Shown here one piece after another: positions 41,845 through 52,829 of a stretch of DNA of 64,000 nt (the first letter of the stretch is position 1; each line of letters starts with the position of its first letter). The position numbers and the translations under genes are program-made. The stretch comes from Terrabacter sp. 28 (GTDB lineage Bacteria; Actinomycetota; Actinomycetes; Actinomycetales; Dermatophilaceae). The notes beneath the pieces were generated by a model, which was given only the letters and a program-made list of their open reading frames with translations, did no database searches and was not told where the DNA came from. The stretch is from contig JYOE01000024.1 in NCBI GenBank assembly GCA_000955875.1, positions 124,568 to 188,567 on the forward strand. The letters are read 5' to 3'.

Positions 41845-42671
41845 GGCATCGGCAGCCGCCCGGCCGCCACGAGGGTGTCGAGCCGCGCGGCGGGCAGGTC
41901 CTCCTCGACGAGCACGCCGCCCGTCTCGGACGCGTGGACCATCCGTCCCGGCTCCACCACGATGCCGACGTGGTGGATGCGCGCCCCGGGCCGGGCGAAG
42001 AAGTAGAGGTCGCCCGGCTGCACTTCGTCGAGGGCGACGGGGGTCGCGAAGTCGGCCTGGGCGTACGCGTCGCGGGCGACGACGACGCCGAGCCGGCGCC
42101 ACGTGTGCAGCACGAGGCCGGAGCAGTCGAAGCCGAGGGGGGTCAGGCCCGACCACAGGTAGGGCAGACCGATGTGCGAGCGCGCCTCCGTCAGGGCGGG
42201 GTGCGCCGCGTCGCCGGAACCGCCGTCGGCCACGGCAGCCGTCTCGACCGCCTCGGGGCCGACCACCTGTGAGCCCGGCGTGAGCGGGGCGAGGTGCGCC
42301 AGCGGCACCCACCCGGGGTAGCCGCGCTCGTCCTTGGGGGAGAGCTGCCACGGGGCGACGACGTGGGCCCACCGGCCACCGGCGTCGAGCTCCGTGACGG
42401 TGACGGGCTCGCCCTCGACGAGCTGCGTCTCGACGAGCCCGTGCAGGCCGAGACGGCCGGCGCGGGTGCCGTCGTCGACTGCTCCGTCCGCCGCCGCGTC
42501 GGCGTCGAGCGCCGCCAGCCACGCAGCCGCGTCGGGGTCGTCGGCGACCATCGCTGCGTCGACGGGTCGCGGGCTCTCGGGCGTCGACCACACCGTCGTG
42601 ACGGGGACGTGGACCAGGTGGGTGGCGCTGACGGGGACGGTACGGCTCGCGGCGACGTTCACGCCCGCCAT
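41841..42671 (-). CDS. NlpC/P60 cell-wall peptidase without signal peptide
   Basis: A 276-residue protein. Residues about 15-145 resemble two SH3-like modules (PVTTVWSTPESPRPVDAAM; PVTVTELDAGGRWAHVVAPW; GYPGWVPLAHL). Residues about 155-270 are NlpC/P60, with catalytic Cys in PLGFDCSGLVLHTW and catalytic His in RIHHVGIVVEPG. The layout matches YkfC-type gamma-D-Glu-L-diamino-acid endopeptidases. The N-terminus (AGVNVAASRTVPVSATHLVH) is not a signal peptide, so it is probably cytosolic and recycles imported muropeptides. It is the first gene of the three-gene operon. Confidence 0.85.
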   Translation of the reverse strand: MAGVNVAASRTVPVSATHLVHVPVTTVWSTPESPRPVDAAMVADDPDAAAWLAALDADAAADGAVDDGTRAGRLGLHGLVETQLVEGEPVTVTELDAGGRWAHVVAPWQLSPKDERGYPGWVPLAHLAPLTPGSQVVGPEAVETAAVADGGSGDAAHPALTEARSHIGLPYLWSGLTPLGFDCSGLVLHTWRRLGVVVARDAYAQADFATPVALDEVQPGDLYFFARPGARIHHVGIVVEPGRMVHASETGGVLVEEDLPAARLDTLVAAGRLPMP

Positions 42672-42768
42672 CCTCGCACCCGCGTGCCACCGGGACGCCC
42701 CCGGTCCGGACCGGCGACGATTCGGTGCGCACGAGCCGGAGGTACTGGTCGCCGCGCCCCGAGCGCCG

Positions 42769-42774
42769 TACCGT
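42769..42774 (+). promoter_or_regulatory. -10 element for a leaderless hypothetical gene
   Basis: TACCGT (42769-42774), 6 nt before ATG 42781; no ribosome site is present. Confidence 0.5.
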
Positions 42775-42780
42775 CAGAAC

Positions 42781-43098
42781 ATGGAAGAGCGAATCACCAT
42801 CGAAGGATTCGATCCCCCGAAGAACCGACGCCACGGTCCCGACGGCGACCTCGTGGACGTGCAGGGCTGGCTCCACGCGCCCGTCGACTGGGCCGGCGGG
42901 CCGCAGCTCGAGCGCGCCTGGCGCGAGCGGCACGGTCGGTCGCGGCTCGGCGTCGGCCTGTGCGTCGCCAACAACCCGCGCCGTCACATCATCCTGACGA
43001 ACGTGCCACCGGACCTCGACTTCCTCCGCACCGAGCTGGAGTCGCTGATCGCCGAGCTCGATCCGGACGCCACCTCGGACCTCGAGGGCGCCCAGTAG
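42781..43098 (+). CDS. Hypothetical protein
   Basis: A 105-residue soluble, charged protein that I do not recognise. It contains LVDVQGWLHAPVDWAGGPQL, then HIILTNVPPDLDFLRTELES and an acidic C-terminus. The start follows a TANNNT -10 by 6 nt. It stands as a single gene, divergent from the NlpC/P60 operon and 63 nt before the response-regulator flavoprotein, which has its own -10. Codon use matches its neighbours, so it is likely expressed. Confidence 0.65.
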   Translation: MEERITIEGFDPPKNRRHGPDGDLVDVQGWLHAPVDWAGGPQLERAWRERHGRSRLGVGLCVANNPRRHIILTNVPPDLDFLRTELESLIAELDPDATSDLEGAQ

Positions 43099-43149
43099 GC
43101 CCTCCCGCACGAGTCTGCGCACTCCCGCCCGCTCGGGTCGCGCCGCTCG

Positions 43150-43155
43150 TACGCT
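43150..43155 (+). promoter_or_regulatory. -10 element for a leaderless response-regulator/flavoprotein transcript
   Basis: TACGCT (43150-43155), exactly 6 nt before GTG 43162. Confidence 0.5.
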
Positions 43156-43161
43156 GGGCGC

Positions 43162-44880
43162 GTGGCGAGACCGGCGATCCTCACGGTGGATGACGACGCT
43201 CCCGTCTCCGCTGCGATCGCCCGGGACCTGCGGGCGCGCTACGGCGCCGACCACCGCATCCTGCGCGCGAGCTCGGGCGCCGAGGCGCTCGACCTCGTGG
43301 CCCGCCTGCTTCTCAAGGGGCAGCCGCTCGCTCTCGTCCTGGCCGACCAGCGGATGCCCGGGCTGACCGGCATCGAGGTGCTCGGCCGGGTGCGGGTCGA
43401 CGTGCCCGAGGCGAAGCTGGTCCTGCTCACGGCGTACGCCGACACGGACGTCGCCATCGCCGCGATCAACGACATCGGCCTCGACCACTACCTGCTCAAG
43501 CCGTGGGACCCGCCCGACGAGAACCTCTACCCCGTCGTCGACGACCTCCTCGCCGACTGGCACCACGCCCACCCGGACCACACCGACGACGTACGCGTGG
43601 TGGGCGACCGCTGGTCGGAGGGCACCCACGCGGTCAAGACCTTCCTCGCCAACAACCACGTGCCCTACCGGTGGCTCGACGTCGAGCGCGACGCAGAGGG
43701 CGCGCGGCTGCGTGACCTCGCCGGGGCCCGGCCGGAGGACCTGCCGCTGGTGCTCGTGCCGGACGGCGAGACGCTCAGAGCCCCGTCGACCGTCGCGATC
43801 GCGAGCGCCCTGGGACTGCGGACCCGCGCGGAGCGCGACCTCTACGACCTGTGCATCGTCGGCGGCGGACCCGCCGGTCTCGCGGCGGCCGTCTACGCCG
43901 CCTCCGAGGGCCTCAGCACCGTCGTCGTCGAGCACGAGGCGCCCGGCGGGCAGGCGGGTCAGAGCGCCGCGATCGAGAACTACCTCGGCTTCCCCCGCGG
44001 GCTCTCCGGTGCGGACCTGGCCCAGCGCGCCATCGCCCAGGCCCGCCGGTTCGGCGCCGAGATGGTGCTCGCCCGCGACGTCGTCGCCCTCGAGCCCCGA
44101 GGCCCGGTGCGGGCGGTGCGGCTGCAGGGCATCGAGGCCCACATCGGGAGTGGCGCTCCGGAGCCTCGGGTCGGCGGCAGCGAGAACGGCTTCACCGACA
44201 TCGAGGCGCGCAGCGTCGTCCTGGCGACCGGCGTCTCCTACCGTCGTCTCGCCGCGGACGGCCTCGACGCCCTCGTGGGACGCGGCGTCCACTACGGGGC
44301 GAGCGCCGGGCAGGCCGCGGCCTGCAGCGGCGAGGAGGTCTACGTCGTCGGCGCCGCCAACTCGGCCGGCCAGGCCGTGCTCAACCTCGCGCGGTTCGCG
44401 AAGCGGGTGACGCTCGTCGTCCGGGGTTCCTCGCTCGAGGCGAGCATGTCGCAGTACCTCGTCGAGCGGATCCGCGCCGACGACCGGATCCGCGTGCTGT
44501 GCGGCACCGAGGTCGTCGCAGCGTCCGGCGACGGCCACCTGGAACGGCTGACGCTCGCCGACCGGGCCGCGGGCACGACGACCGACGTCGAGGCCTCGTG
44601 GCTCTTCGTCTTCATCGGCGCGGCCCCCCGCACGGACTGGTTGGGTGCGGAGGTCGCGCGGGACGGGCACGGCTTCGTCGTGACCGGCCACGACCTCGTG
44701 TCGGGACCGTACGCCGGGGGCTGGACCTTGAGCCGGCCGCCGTTCGCCCTCGAGACGAGCCTTCCCGGCGTCTTCGCTGCGGGCGACGTGCGCGCCGACT
44801 CGATGAAGCGGGTGGCATCAGCGGTGGGCGAGGGTTCGATGTCCGTCTACTTCGTGCACCGCTATCTCGCCACGATCTGA
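43162..44880 (+). CDS. Response regulator fused to a thioredoxin-reductase-like flavoprotein
   Basis: A 572-residue three-part fusion. Residues 1-130 are a receiver: acidic pocket VDDDAP, phosphoacceptor Asp in VLADQRMPGLTG, Thr in LLTAYA and Lys in YLLKPWDPP. Residues about 150-220 form a glutaredoxin-like or linker module (GTHAVKTFLANNHVPYRWLDV; DLPLVLVPDGETLRAPS). Residues about 230-572 are a TrxR-type fold: LCIVGGGPAGLAAAVYAASEG for FAD, EVYVVGAANSAGQAVLNLARF for NADPH and GVFAAGDVRADSMKRVASAVGEG. The CxxC expected before the NADPH motif is replaced by AAACSGEE with one Cys, so classic thioredoxin reduction is unlikely. A kinase gene follows 15 nt later. Confidence 0.9.
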   Translation: MARPAILTVDDDAPVSAAIARDLRARYGADHRILRASSGAEALDLVARLLLKGQPLALVLADQRMPGLTGIEVLGRVRVDVPEAKLVLLTAYADTDVAIAAINDIGLDHYLLKPWDPPDENLYPVVDDLLADWHHAHPDHTDDVRVVGDRWSEGTHAVKTFLANNHVPYRWLDVERDAEGARLRDLAGARPEDLPLVLVPDGETLRAPSTVAIASALGLRTRAERDLYDLCIVGGGPAGLAAAVYAASEGLSTVVVEHEAPGGQAGQSAAIENYLGFPRGLSGADLAQRAIAQARRFGAEMVLARDVVALEPRGPVRAVRLQGIEAHIGSGAPEPRVGGSENGFTDIEARSVVLATGVSYRRLAADGLDALVGRGVHYGASAGQAAACSGEEVYVVGAANSAGQAVLNLARFAKRVTLVVRGSSLEASMSQYLVERIRADDRIRVLCGTEVVAASGDGHLERLTLADRAAGTTTDVEASWLFVFIGAAPRTDWLGAEVARDGHGFVVTGHDLVSGPYAGGWTLSRPPFALETSLPGVFAAGDVRADSMKRVASAVGEGSMSVYFVHRYLATI

Positions 44881-44895
44881 CGGGACCTGCCAACG

Positions 44896-46296
44896 ATGCT
44901 CGCGCTCGCCGACCTCCGGACCATCCCCCTCTTCGACGGGCTGCGCGACGACCAGCTCACGCAGCTGCTCGAGGTCGGGACCGAGCTCCGGGTCCGCCCC
45001 GGCGAGGTCGTGTTCCTCGAGGGTGACCGTGCCGACCACTGGTGGGTGCTCGTCGACGGCGCGCTGGACCTGTCGCGCCACATCGGCCGCGAGGACGTCA
45101 CCGTGGGGCGCATGGACGTGCCGGGCCGGTGGGCCGGTGGCTTCCGTGCCTGGGACGACAACGGGGTCTACCTCGCCACCGCGCGAGGCGTCACCGCGGG
45201 TCGGATGTTGCGGGTTCCGGCCGAGGACCTCCGCGACCTCGCCGACACGTGGTTCCCGTTCGCGGCGCACCTGGTGGCAGGGCTCTACGGCACGGCCCGG
45301 TCGATCGAGGCGACGGCCCGGCAGCGCAGCGGTCTCGTCACGCTCGGCACGCTCGCGGCAGGGCTCGCCCACGAGATCAACAACCCGGCGGCCGCGTCCG
45401 CCCGGTCCGCGGCGGAGCTCGAACGTGCCTGCGACGGTCTGCTGGAGGCCCTGCGGCACATGGCGGTCCGCGGCCTGACCGCTGAAGGGTTCGAGTCCCT
45501 GGACTCGCTCCGGCGGGGACTGGGACCACCCGCCGCGCTCGCCGACCCGCTCGAGACCGCTGACCGGGAGGAGGAGCTGGGGCAGTGGCTCGAGCGTGCA
45601 GGGGTGGAGCAGCCGTGGGACCTCGCCGCGCCCTTGGTCTCCGCCGGCGCCGACGTCGCGTGGCTCCGACGAGCGGCCGAGACGGTGCCCGGCGATGCGC
45701 TGGGTCCGTCGCTCGAGTGGGTGGCGCGCACCATCGACGTCACGTCGCTGCTGGCCGAGGTGCGGGAGTCGACGCGTCGTGTCTCCGAGCTCGTGGCCGG
45801 CATCAAGACCTACTCGCAGATGGACCGGGCGTCCCACCAGCGCGTCGACGTGCGCGAGGGCATCGAGAGCACCCTGCTCGTCATGGGTCCCCGGCTGCGT
45901 CCCAACGTCACCGTGGTGCGCGACTGGGGGAGTGACGTGCCGCTCGTCGACGGCATGCCCGGCGAGCTCAACCAGGTGTGGACCAACCTCGTGGACAACG
46001 CCGTCGACGCCATGGACGGCAACGGCACCCTCACGGTGCGCACGCGGCGTGACGGCGACGGAGTGCTCGTCGAGGTCCGTGACACCGGCTCGGGCATGAG
46101 CGCCGAGGCCCGGCAGCGTGCCTTCGAGCCCTTCTTCACGACCAAGGAGGTCGGCCGCGGCACCGGGCTCGGCCTCGACGTGGCCCACCGGATCGTCGTC
46201 GACCGCCACGGCGGGAGCATCGAGGTCGAGTCGCGTCCGGGCGACACCCGGTTCCGCGTGCGCCTACCCGTCAGCGCGGTGCCCGGCGCTCCCTGA
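44896..46296 (+). CDS. Sensor histidine kinase with N-terminal cyclic-nucleotide-binding domain
   Basis: A 466-residue soluble kinase. Residues about 1-135 are a cNMP-binding (CRP-like) beta-roll: IPLFDGLRDDQLTQLLEVGT, VFLEGDRADHWWVLVDGALDL. The H-box LAAGLAHEINNPAAASARSA holds the phosphoacceptor His near residue 160. The HATPase_c region has N-box NQVWTNLVDNAVDAMDG, G1 DTGSGMS, F-box FEPFFTTK and G2 GRGTGLGLDVAH. There is no membrane segment, so it reads a cytosolic signal. It directly follows the response-regulator flavoprotein and is its likely partner. The phosphate-binding R of classic cAMP receptors is not evident, so the ligand is open. Confidence 0.9.
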   Translation: MLALADLRTIPLFDGLRDDQLTQLLEVGTELRVRPGEVVFLEGDRADHWWVLVDGALDLSRHIGREDVTVGRMDVPGRWAGGFRAWDDNGVYLATARGVTAGRMLRVPAEDLRDLADTWFPFAAHLVAGLYGTARSIEATARQRSGLVTLGTLAAGLAHEINNPAAASARSAAELERACDGLLEALRHMAVRGLTAEGFESLDSLRRGLGPPAALADPLETADREEELGQWLERAGVEQPWDLAAPLVSAGADVAWLRRAAETVPGDALGPSLEWVARTIDVTSLLAEVRESTRRVSELVAGIKTYSQMDRASHQRVDVREGIESTLLVMGPRLRPNVTVVRDWGSDVPLVDGMPGELNQVWTNLVDNAVDAMDGNGTLTVRTRRDGDGVLVEVRDTGSGMSAEARQRAFEPFFTTKEVGRGTGLGLDVAHRIVVDRHGGSIEVESRPGDTRFRVRLPVSAVPGAP

Positions 46297-46299
46297 GCG

Positions 46300-46324
46300 G
46301 TGCCGCGGAACCCGCACGCGGCAC
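46300..46324. terminator. Weak hairpin between convergent genes
   Basis: GTGCCGCG (46300-46307) pairs with CGCGGCAC (46317-46324) around a 9-nt loop, directly after the kinase stop. No T-run. Confidence 0.45.
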
Positions 46325-46346
46325 ACGCCGTGGGACGGCCGCGCAC

Positions 46347-47027
46347 TCACCAGCCGCGGGCGCGCCACTCGTCGAGGTGCGGCCGCTCGGCGCCGAGCGT
46401 GGAGTCGTCGCCGTGGCCGGGGTAGAACCACGTGTCGTCGTCGTAGACGTCGAAGACGCGCGTCGTGACGTCCTCGATGAGCGACTCGAAGCTCTGGCCC
46501 GGGTTCTTCGTGTTGCCGATGCCGCCCGGGAAGAGGCTGTCGCCGGTGAAGAGGTGCGTGTGGCCGTCGGGGTCTGCGTAGGCGAGCGCGATCGAGCCCG
46601 GGGTGTGCCCACGCAGGTGGACGACGTCGAGCGTCACGTCACCGACGGTCACCGTGTCACCCTGCCCGACGCGTACGTCGACGGGGACGGGCAGCCCCTC
46701 GGCGTCGTCGGCGCCGGCGACGGTGCGCGCGCCGGTGGCCTCGACGACCTCGGCGAGCGCGCCGACGTGGTCGTGGTGCTGGTGGGTGGTGACGACCGTC
46801 TCGAGCCCGTCACCGCCGGCGCCCACCAGCTCGAGGAGTCGCGGGGCCTCGGCCGCGGCGTCGATGAGCAGCTGGGCTCCGGTCGAGCGGCAGGTCAGCA
46901 GGTACGCGTTGTTGTCCATCGTGCCGACGGACTGCTTGCGGATGGTCAGGTGGGGCAGCTCGCGCACGGCGGCCGGGCCGCCCTGCTCGACGTGGCCGGA
47001 GTACGTGTCGGGTGCGTGGTCGGGCAT
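46347..47027 (-). CDS. MBL-fold metallo-hydrolase (glyoxalase II-like)
   Basis: A 226-residue metallo-beta-lactamase-fold hydrolase. The metal motif TTHQHHDHVGAL (T-H-x-H-x-D-H) near residue 82, the next ligand in HLRGHTPGSIAL, Asp in FTGDSLFPGGIGNT and the last His in WFYPGHGDDSTLG are all present. The N-terminal MDNNAYLLTCRSTGAQLLIDAA matches glyoxalase II-like hydrolases acting on thioesters. It begins 1 nt after the stop of the MDMPI gene; together they may handle mycothiol conjugates. Confidence 0.87.
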   Translation of the reverse strand: MPDHAPDTYSGHVEQGGPAAVRELPHLTIRKQSVGTMDNNAYLLTCRSTGAQLLIDAAAEAPRLLELVGAGGDGLETVVTTHQHHDHVGALAEVVEATGARTVAGADDAEGLPVPVDVRVGQGDTVTVGDVTLDVVHLRGHTPGSIALAYADPDGHTHLFTGDSLFPGGIGNTKNPGQSFESLIEDVTTRVFDVYDDDTWFYPGHGDDSTLGAERPHLDEWRARGW

Positions 47028-47028
47028 G

Positions 47029-47730
47029 TCAGCCTCCGAAGGGAAGGGTCGGGACGGGGCCGTCGAACCGGACCCCGTCGGTGTGGCCGCGGGCGAGCCA
47101 GGTGAGCACCGCGGCGCGTGCCCCGGTGACCGTCGTCGCGCCGTCACCGACGGTGTACGCGTCGCCCTCGGCCGTCGCGATGCGCAGCGACGGGGGCGCG
47201 TCCTCCTTGGCCAGCCGGTTCGCCGCGTCGCGCAGGAAGAGGGCGACGACCTCGTCGGGTGCCGCGGCGAACGTGAAGCCGGCGTCGAGGTCGACGTGGT
47301 GGAAGACGAGCTCACGCAACCGCATGAAGGGGACCATCCCGACGGGGATCGGGAAGCCGCCCGGGGTGCGCTCGACACGGACCTCGGCGTGCTCGGGACG
47401 CAGCGCGGCGAGGCGTTCGGCGAGCTGCGCGGCCGAGTCGCGGATGTCGGTGGCGTGCTCGTGCGCCGAGCGACGAGCGCCGGCGGCGATGTCGGCGTCG
47501 CGCGACTCGACCGTGTCGTACATGGTGCCGGGGGCTCCGGTCAGCGCGACGTCGCAGACGCGGGCCAGCGCGTCGGCGTTGCGGGCGATGTGGGCGAGCA
47601 CGTGGCCGCGGGACCACCCCTCGCACAGCGACGGGGCGAGCACCGCGTCGTTGCGGAACGAGGCGGCCGTCGCCACGACCCGTTCGGTCTCGGCCGCCAC
47701 GAGGTCTGCGGTCACGTCGGCGTGCTTCAT
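47029..47730 (-). CDS. Maleylpyruvate-isomerase-like mycothiol-dependent enzyme (DinB/MDMPI fold)
   Basis: A 233-residue protein with an N-terminal DinB-like four-helix bundle: SLCEGWSRGHVLAHIARNAD supplies the first metal His, and MRLRELVFHHVDLDAGF the Glu and second His. The family uses mycothiol as thiol cofactor, for example in maleylpyruvate isomerisation or conjugation. The C-terminal domain ends GVRFDGPVPTLPFGG as in MDMPI proteins. The ATG overlaps the GH15 stop (ATGA), and the stop is 1 nt from the MBL start, so the three genes form one operon. Confidence 0.87.
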   Translation of the reverse strand: MKHADVTADLVAAETERVVATAASFRNDAVLAPSLCEGWSRGHVLAHIARNADALARVCDVALTGAPGTMYDTVESRDADIAAGARRSAHEHATDIRDSAAQLAERLAALRPEHAEVRVERTPGGFPIPVGMVPFMRLRELVFHHVDLDAGFTFAAAPDEVVALFLRDAANRLAKEDAPPSLRIATAEGDAYTVGDGATTVTGARAAVLTWLARGHTDGVRFDGPVPTLPFGG

Positions 47731-49577
47731 GCCGTTGCCCTCCCGGGTTGCTTCTCGGTCGCGCTGTCGGACGCCTCGCCGGTGGCCTTCGCGAGCGCCA
47801 GGGCCGCCCCGACGAGGGCGAGGTGCGAGAACGCCTGGGGGAAGTTGCCCACCATCCGCTCGTTCACCGGGTCGTACTCCTCGGACAGCAGGCCGACGTC
47901 GTTGGTCAGGCCGACGAGCCGCTCCATCAGCTCGTTCGCCTTCGCGGTCATACCCGCCTTCGCGTATGCCGTCACGAGCCAGAACGAGCACGCGAGGAAG
48001 GGGTGCTCGCCACCCGGGAGCCCGTCGATGTCGGTCTCGGTGCGGTAGCGCATGACGAGGCCGTCTCGCATCAGGTCCTGCTCGACCGCCGCGATGGTCC
48101 CGAGCATGCGCGGGTCGTCGCCGTCGACGAAACCGATCGCCGACAGGGTGAGCAGCGAGGCGTCGACCTCGGTGGTGTCGTAGTGCTGCACGAAGGTGCC
48201 ACGCTCGGTGTCGAAGCCCTTCGTCATGACCTCGTCGCGCACCTGGTCGCGCAGCGTCCTCCACTCGTCGACCGGACCCTCGGCGCCGTACCGCTCGACG
48301 GCTCGCACGGCCCGGTCGAAGGCCGCCCAGACCATGGCCCGGGAGTGGGTGAAGTGGCGCAGCGGCCCGCGGATCTCCCAGAGCCCGTTGTCGGCCTCCT
48401 GCCAGTGCCGGGCGAGGTGGTTGACGAGGGCACGCTGCAGGTGCCAGGAGTCGTCGTTGTCCTCGAGACCACGCATCCGTGCGTGGTCGAGGGAGATCAT
48501 CACCTCGCCGAGCACGTCGGTCTGGCGCTGGTCCACGGCGGCGTTGCCCACGCGTACGGGCGTCGACCCGGCATACCCGGGGAGGTGGTGCAGCACCCGC
48601 TCGGGCAGGTCGCGGCCCCCGTCGACGCGGTACATGATCTGCATGTCCTCGGGGTCGCCCGCCACGGCCCGCAGCAGCCACGCCCGCCACAGCTCGGTCT
48701 CCTCGACGTAGCCGCAGCCGAGCAGCGCCTCGAGCGTCAAGGCGGCGTCGCGCAGCCAGCAGAACCGGTAGTCCCAGTTGCGCTCGCCGCCGAGCTCCTC
48801 CGGCAGCGAGGTCGTCGCGGCGGCCACGATGCCCCCCGTCGTCTGGTGCGTCAGGCCGCGCAGCACCAGCAGCGAACGGGTCACGGCAGCGGCATACGGC
48901 CCGGAGTAGTGGCTCTGGGCGGCGTAGCGCTCGCTCAGCGCGATCGTCTCGGCGATGCGCGCGCGCACGCTGAGCGGCGGCGGGATCTGCTCGTGGCTGC
49001 GGAACCACGTCGTCGAGAAGGTCATCGACTCGCCCACCGAGACGTCGAACTCGTCGACGTGGTGGCCGTCCTGCGCGTGGGGGAGGCGGGCCCCGCGCAG
49101 CACGAGCATGTCCGGCCCTGCGATGGCGGTGATGATCTCGTCGGTGCGGCCCTCGCGGTCGTCGGTGTGCCGCGCGACCCAGGGGCGGGTGCGCCCGTAG
49201 TTGAAGCGCACGGTCCACTCGTGGACCATCCGCACCGTGCCCTCGAGGCCCTCGATGCGGCGCAGCACGTCGGAGCGCCCGTCGCCGAGCGGCATGACGT
49301 CGGTCACCTTGACCCGTCCGGTGGAGGTCTCGTGGAACGTCTCGAGCACGAAGGAGTTGCCGGCGTAGCGGCGGGTCGTCACGGCGTCCTCGTCGACCGG
49401 CGCGATGAGCCACCTGCCGTGCTCCGGCGTGCCGAGCAGCGCCGAGAAGCAGGCCCGGGAGTCGAAGCGCGGCAGGCACAGCCAGTCGATGGAGCCGCGC
49501 CGGCTCACGAGCGCCGCGGTGCCGAGGTCGCCGAGCACCGCGTAGTCCTCGATGGGCGTCGGCGCGTGCTCACTCAT
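47727..49577 (-). CDS. Glycoside hydrolase family 15 protein (glucoamylase/trehalase type)
   Basis: A 616-residue cytosolic GH15. The N-terminal beta-sandwich begins PIEDYAVLGDLGTAALVSRRGSIDWLCLPRFDSRACF, and the alpha/alpha barrel includes RNWDYRFCWLRDAALTLEALLGCGY (catalytic acid region) and GLLSEEYDPVNERMVGNFPQAFSHLALVGAAL (catalytic base region). Related actinobacterial enzymes hydrolyse trehalose or alpha-glucans. There is no signal peptide. It is the first gene of a three-gene operon, divergent from uvrA; start codons are 138 nt apart and the ATG is the only well-placed candidate. Confidence 0.92.
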   Translation of the reverse strand: MSEHAPTPIEDYAVLGDLGTAALVSRRGSIDWLCLPRFDSRACFSALLGTPEHGRWLIAPVDEDAVTTRRYAGNSFVLETFHETSTGRVKVTDVMPLGDGRSDVLRRIEGLEGTVRMVHEWTVRFNYGRTRPWVARHTDDREGRTDEIITAIAGPDMLVLRGARLPHAQDGHHVDEFDVSVGESMTFSTTWFRSHEQIPPPLSVRARIAETIALSERYAAQSHYSGPYAAAVTRSLLVLRGLTHQTTGGIVAAATTSLPEELGGERNWDYRFCWLRDAALTLEALLGCGYVEETELWRAWLLRAVAGDPEDMQIMYRVDGGRDLPERVLHHLPGYAGSTPVRVGNAAVDQRQTDVLGEVMISLDHARMRGLEDNDDSWHLQRALVNHLARHWQEADNGLWEIRGPLRHFTHSRAMVWAAFDRAVRAVERYGAEGPVDEWRTLRDQVRDEVMTKGFDTERGTFVQHYDTTEVDASLLTLSAIGFVDGDDPRMLGTIAAVEQDLMRDGLVMRYRTETDIDGLPGGEHPFLACSFWLVTAYAKAGMTAKANELMERLVGLTNDVGLLSEEYDPVNERMVGNFPQAFSHLALVGAALALAKATGEASDSATEKQPGRATA

Positions 49578-49685
49578 GGGTGCGAGTATGCCGCCAGGCC
49601 GGGTCGCACGTGCGGGGCACCCGCCGCGTTGGCGCGTCCCGGTGCGGGTCGCGGGCGAGCCGCCGCGACGCCGCCGATACGAGGA

Positions 49686-49708
49686 CTGTCGGTGGCCCGA
49701 CTTAGCAT
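49686..49708 (+). promoter_or_regulatory. RecA-NDp (PafBC-type) DNA-damage promoter of uvrA
   Basis: CTGTCGGTG (49686-49694), 8 nt, TAGCAT (49703-49708): eight of nine consensus bases with exact spacing. The -10 is 7 nt before GTG 49716, so the message is probably leaderless. No LexA-type GAAC-N4-GTTC box is visible nearby. Confidence 0.7.
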
Positions 49709-49715
49709 GTTGCGC

Positions 49716-52825
<3,110 letters not shown>

Positions 52826-52829
<4 letters not shown>

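Noticed and set aside
43162..44880. Possible frameshift joining a response regulator and a separate flavoprotein gene
   Set aside because: The frame is continuous, the linker has domain-like order and codon use is even, so a genuine fusion is more likely.
47748..49715. A 656-codon N-terminal extension of uvrA
   Set aside because: It is antisense to the GH15 gene, and the uvrA promoter and leaderless start lie at 49686-49716.
49578..49715. LexA/SOS box between the GH15 gene and uvrA
   Set aside because: No GAAC-N4-GTTC-like palindrome is present; the RecA-NDp box explains damage control better.
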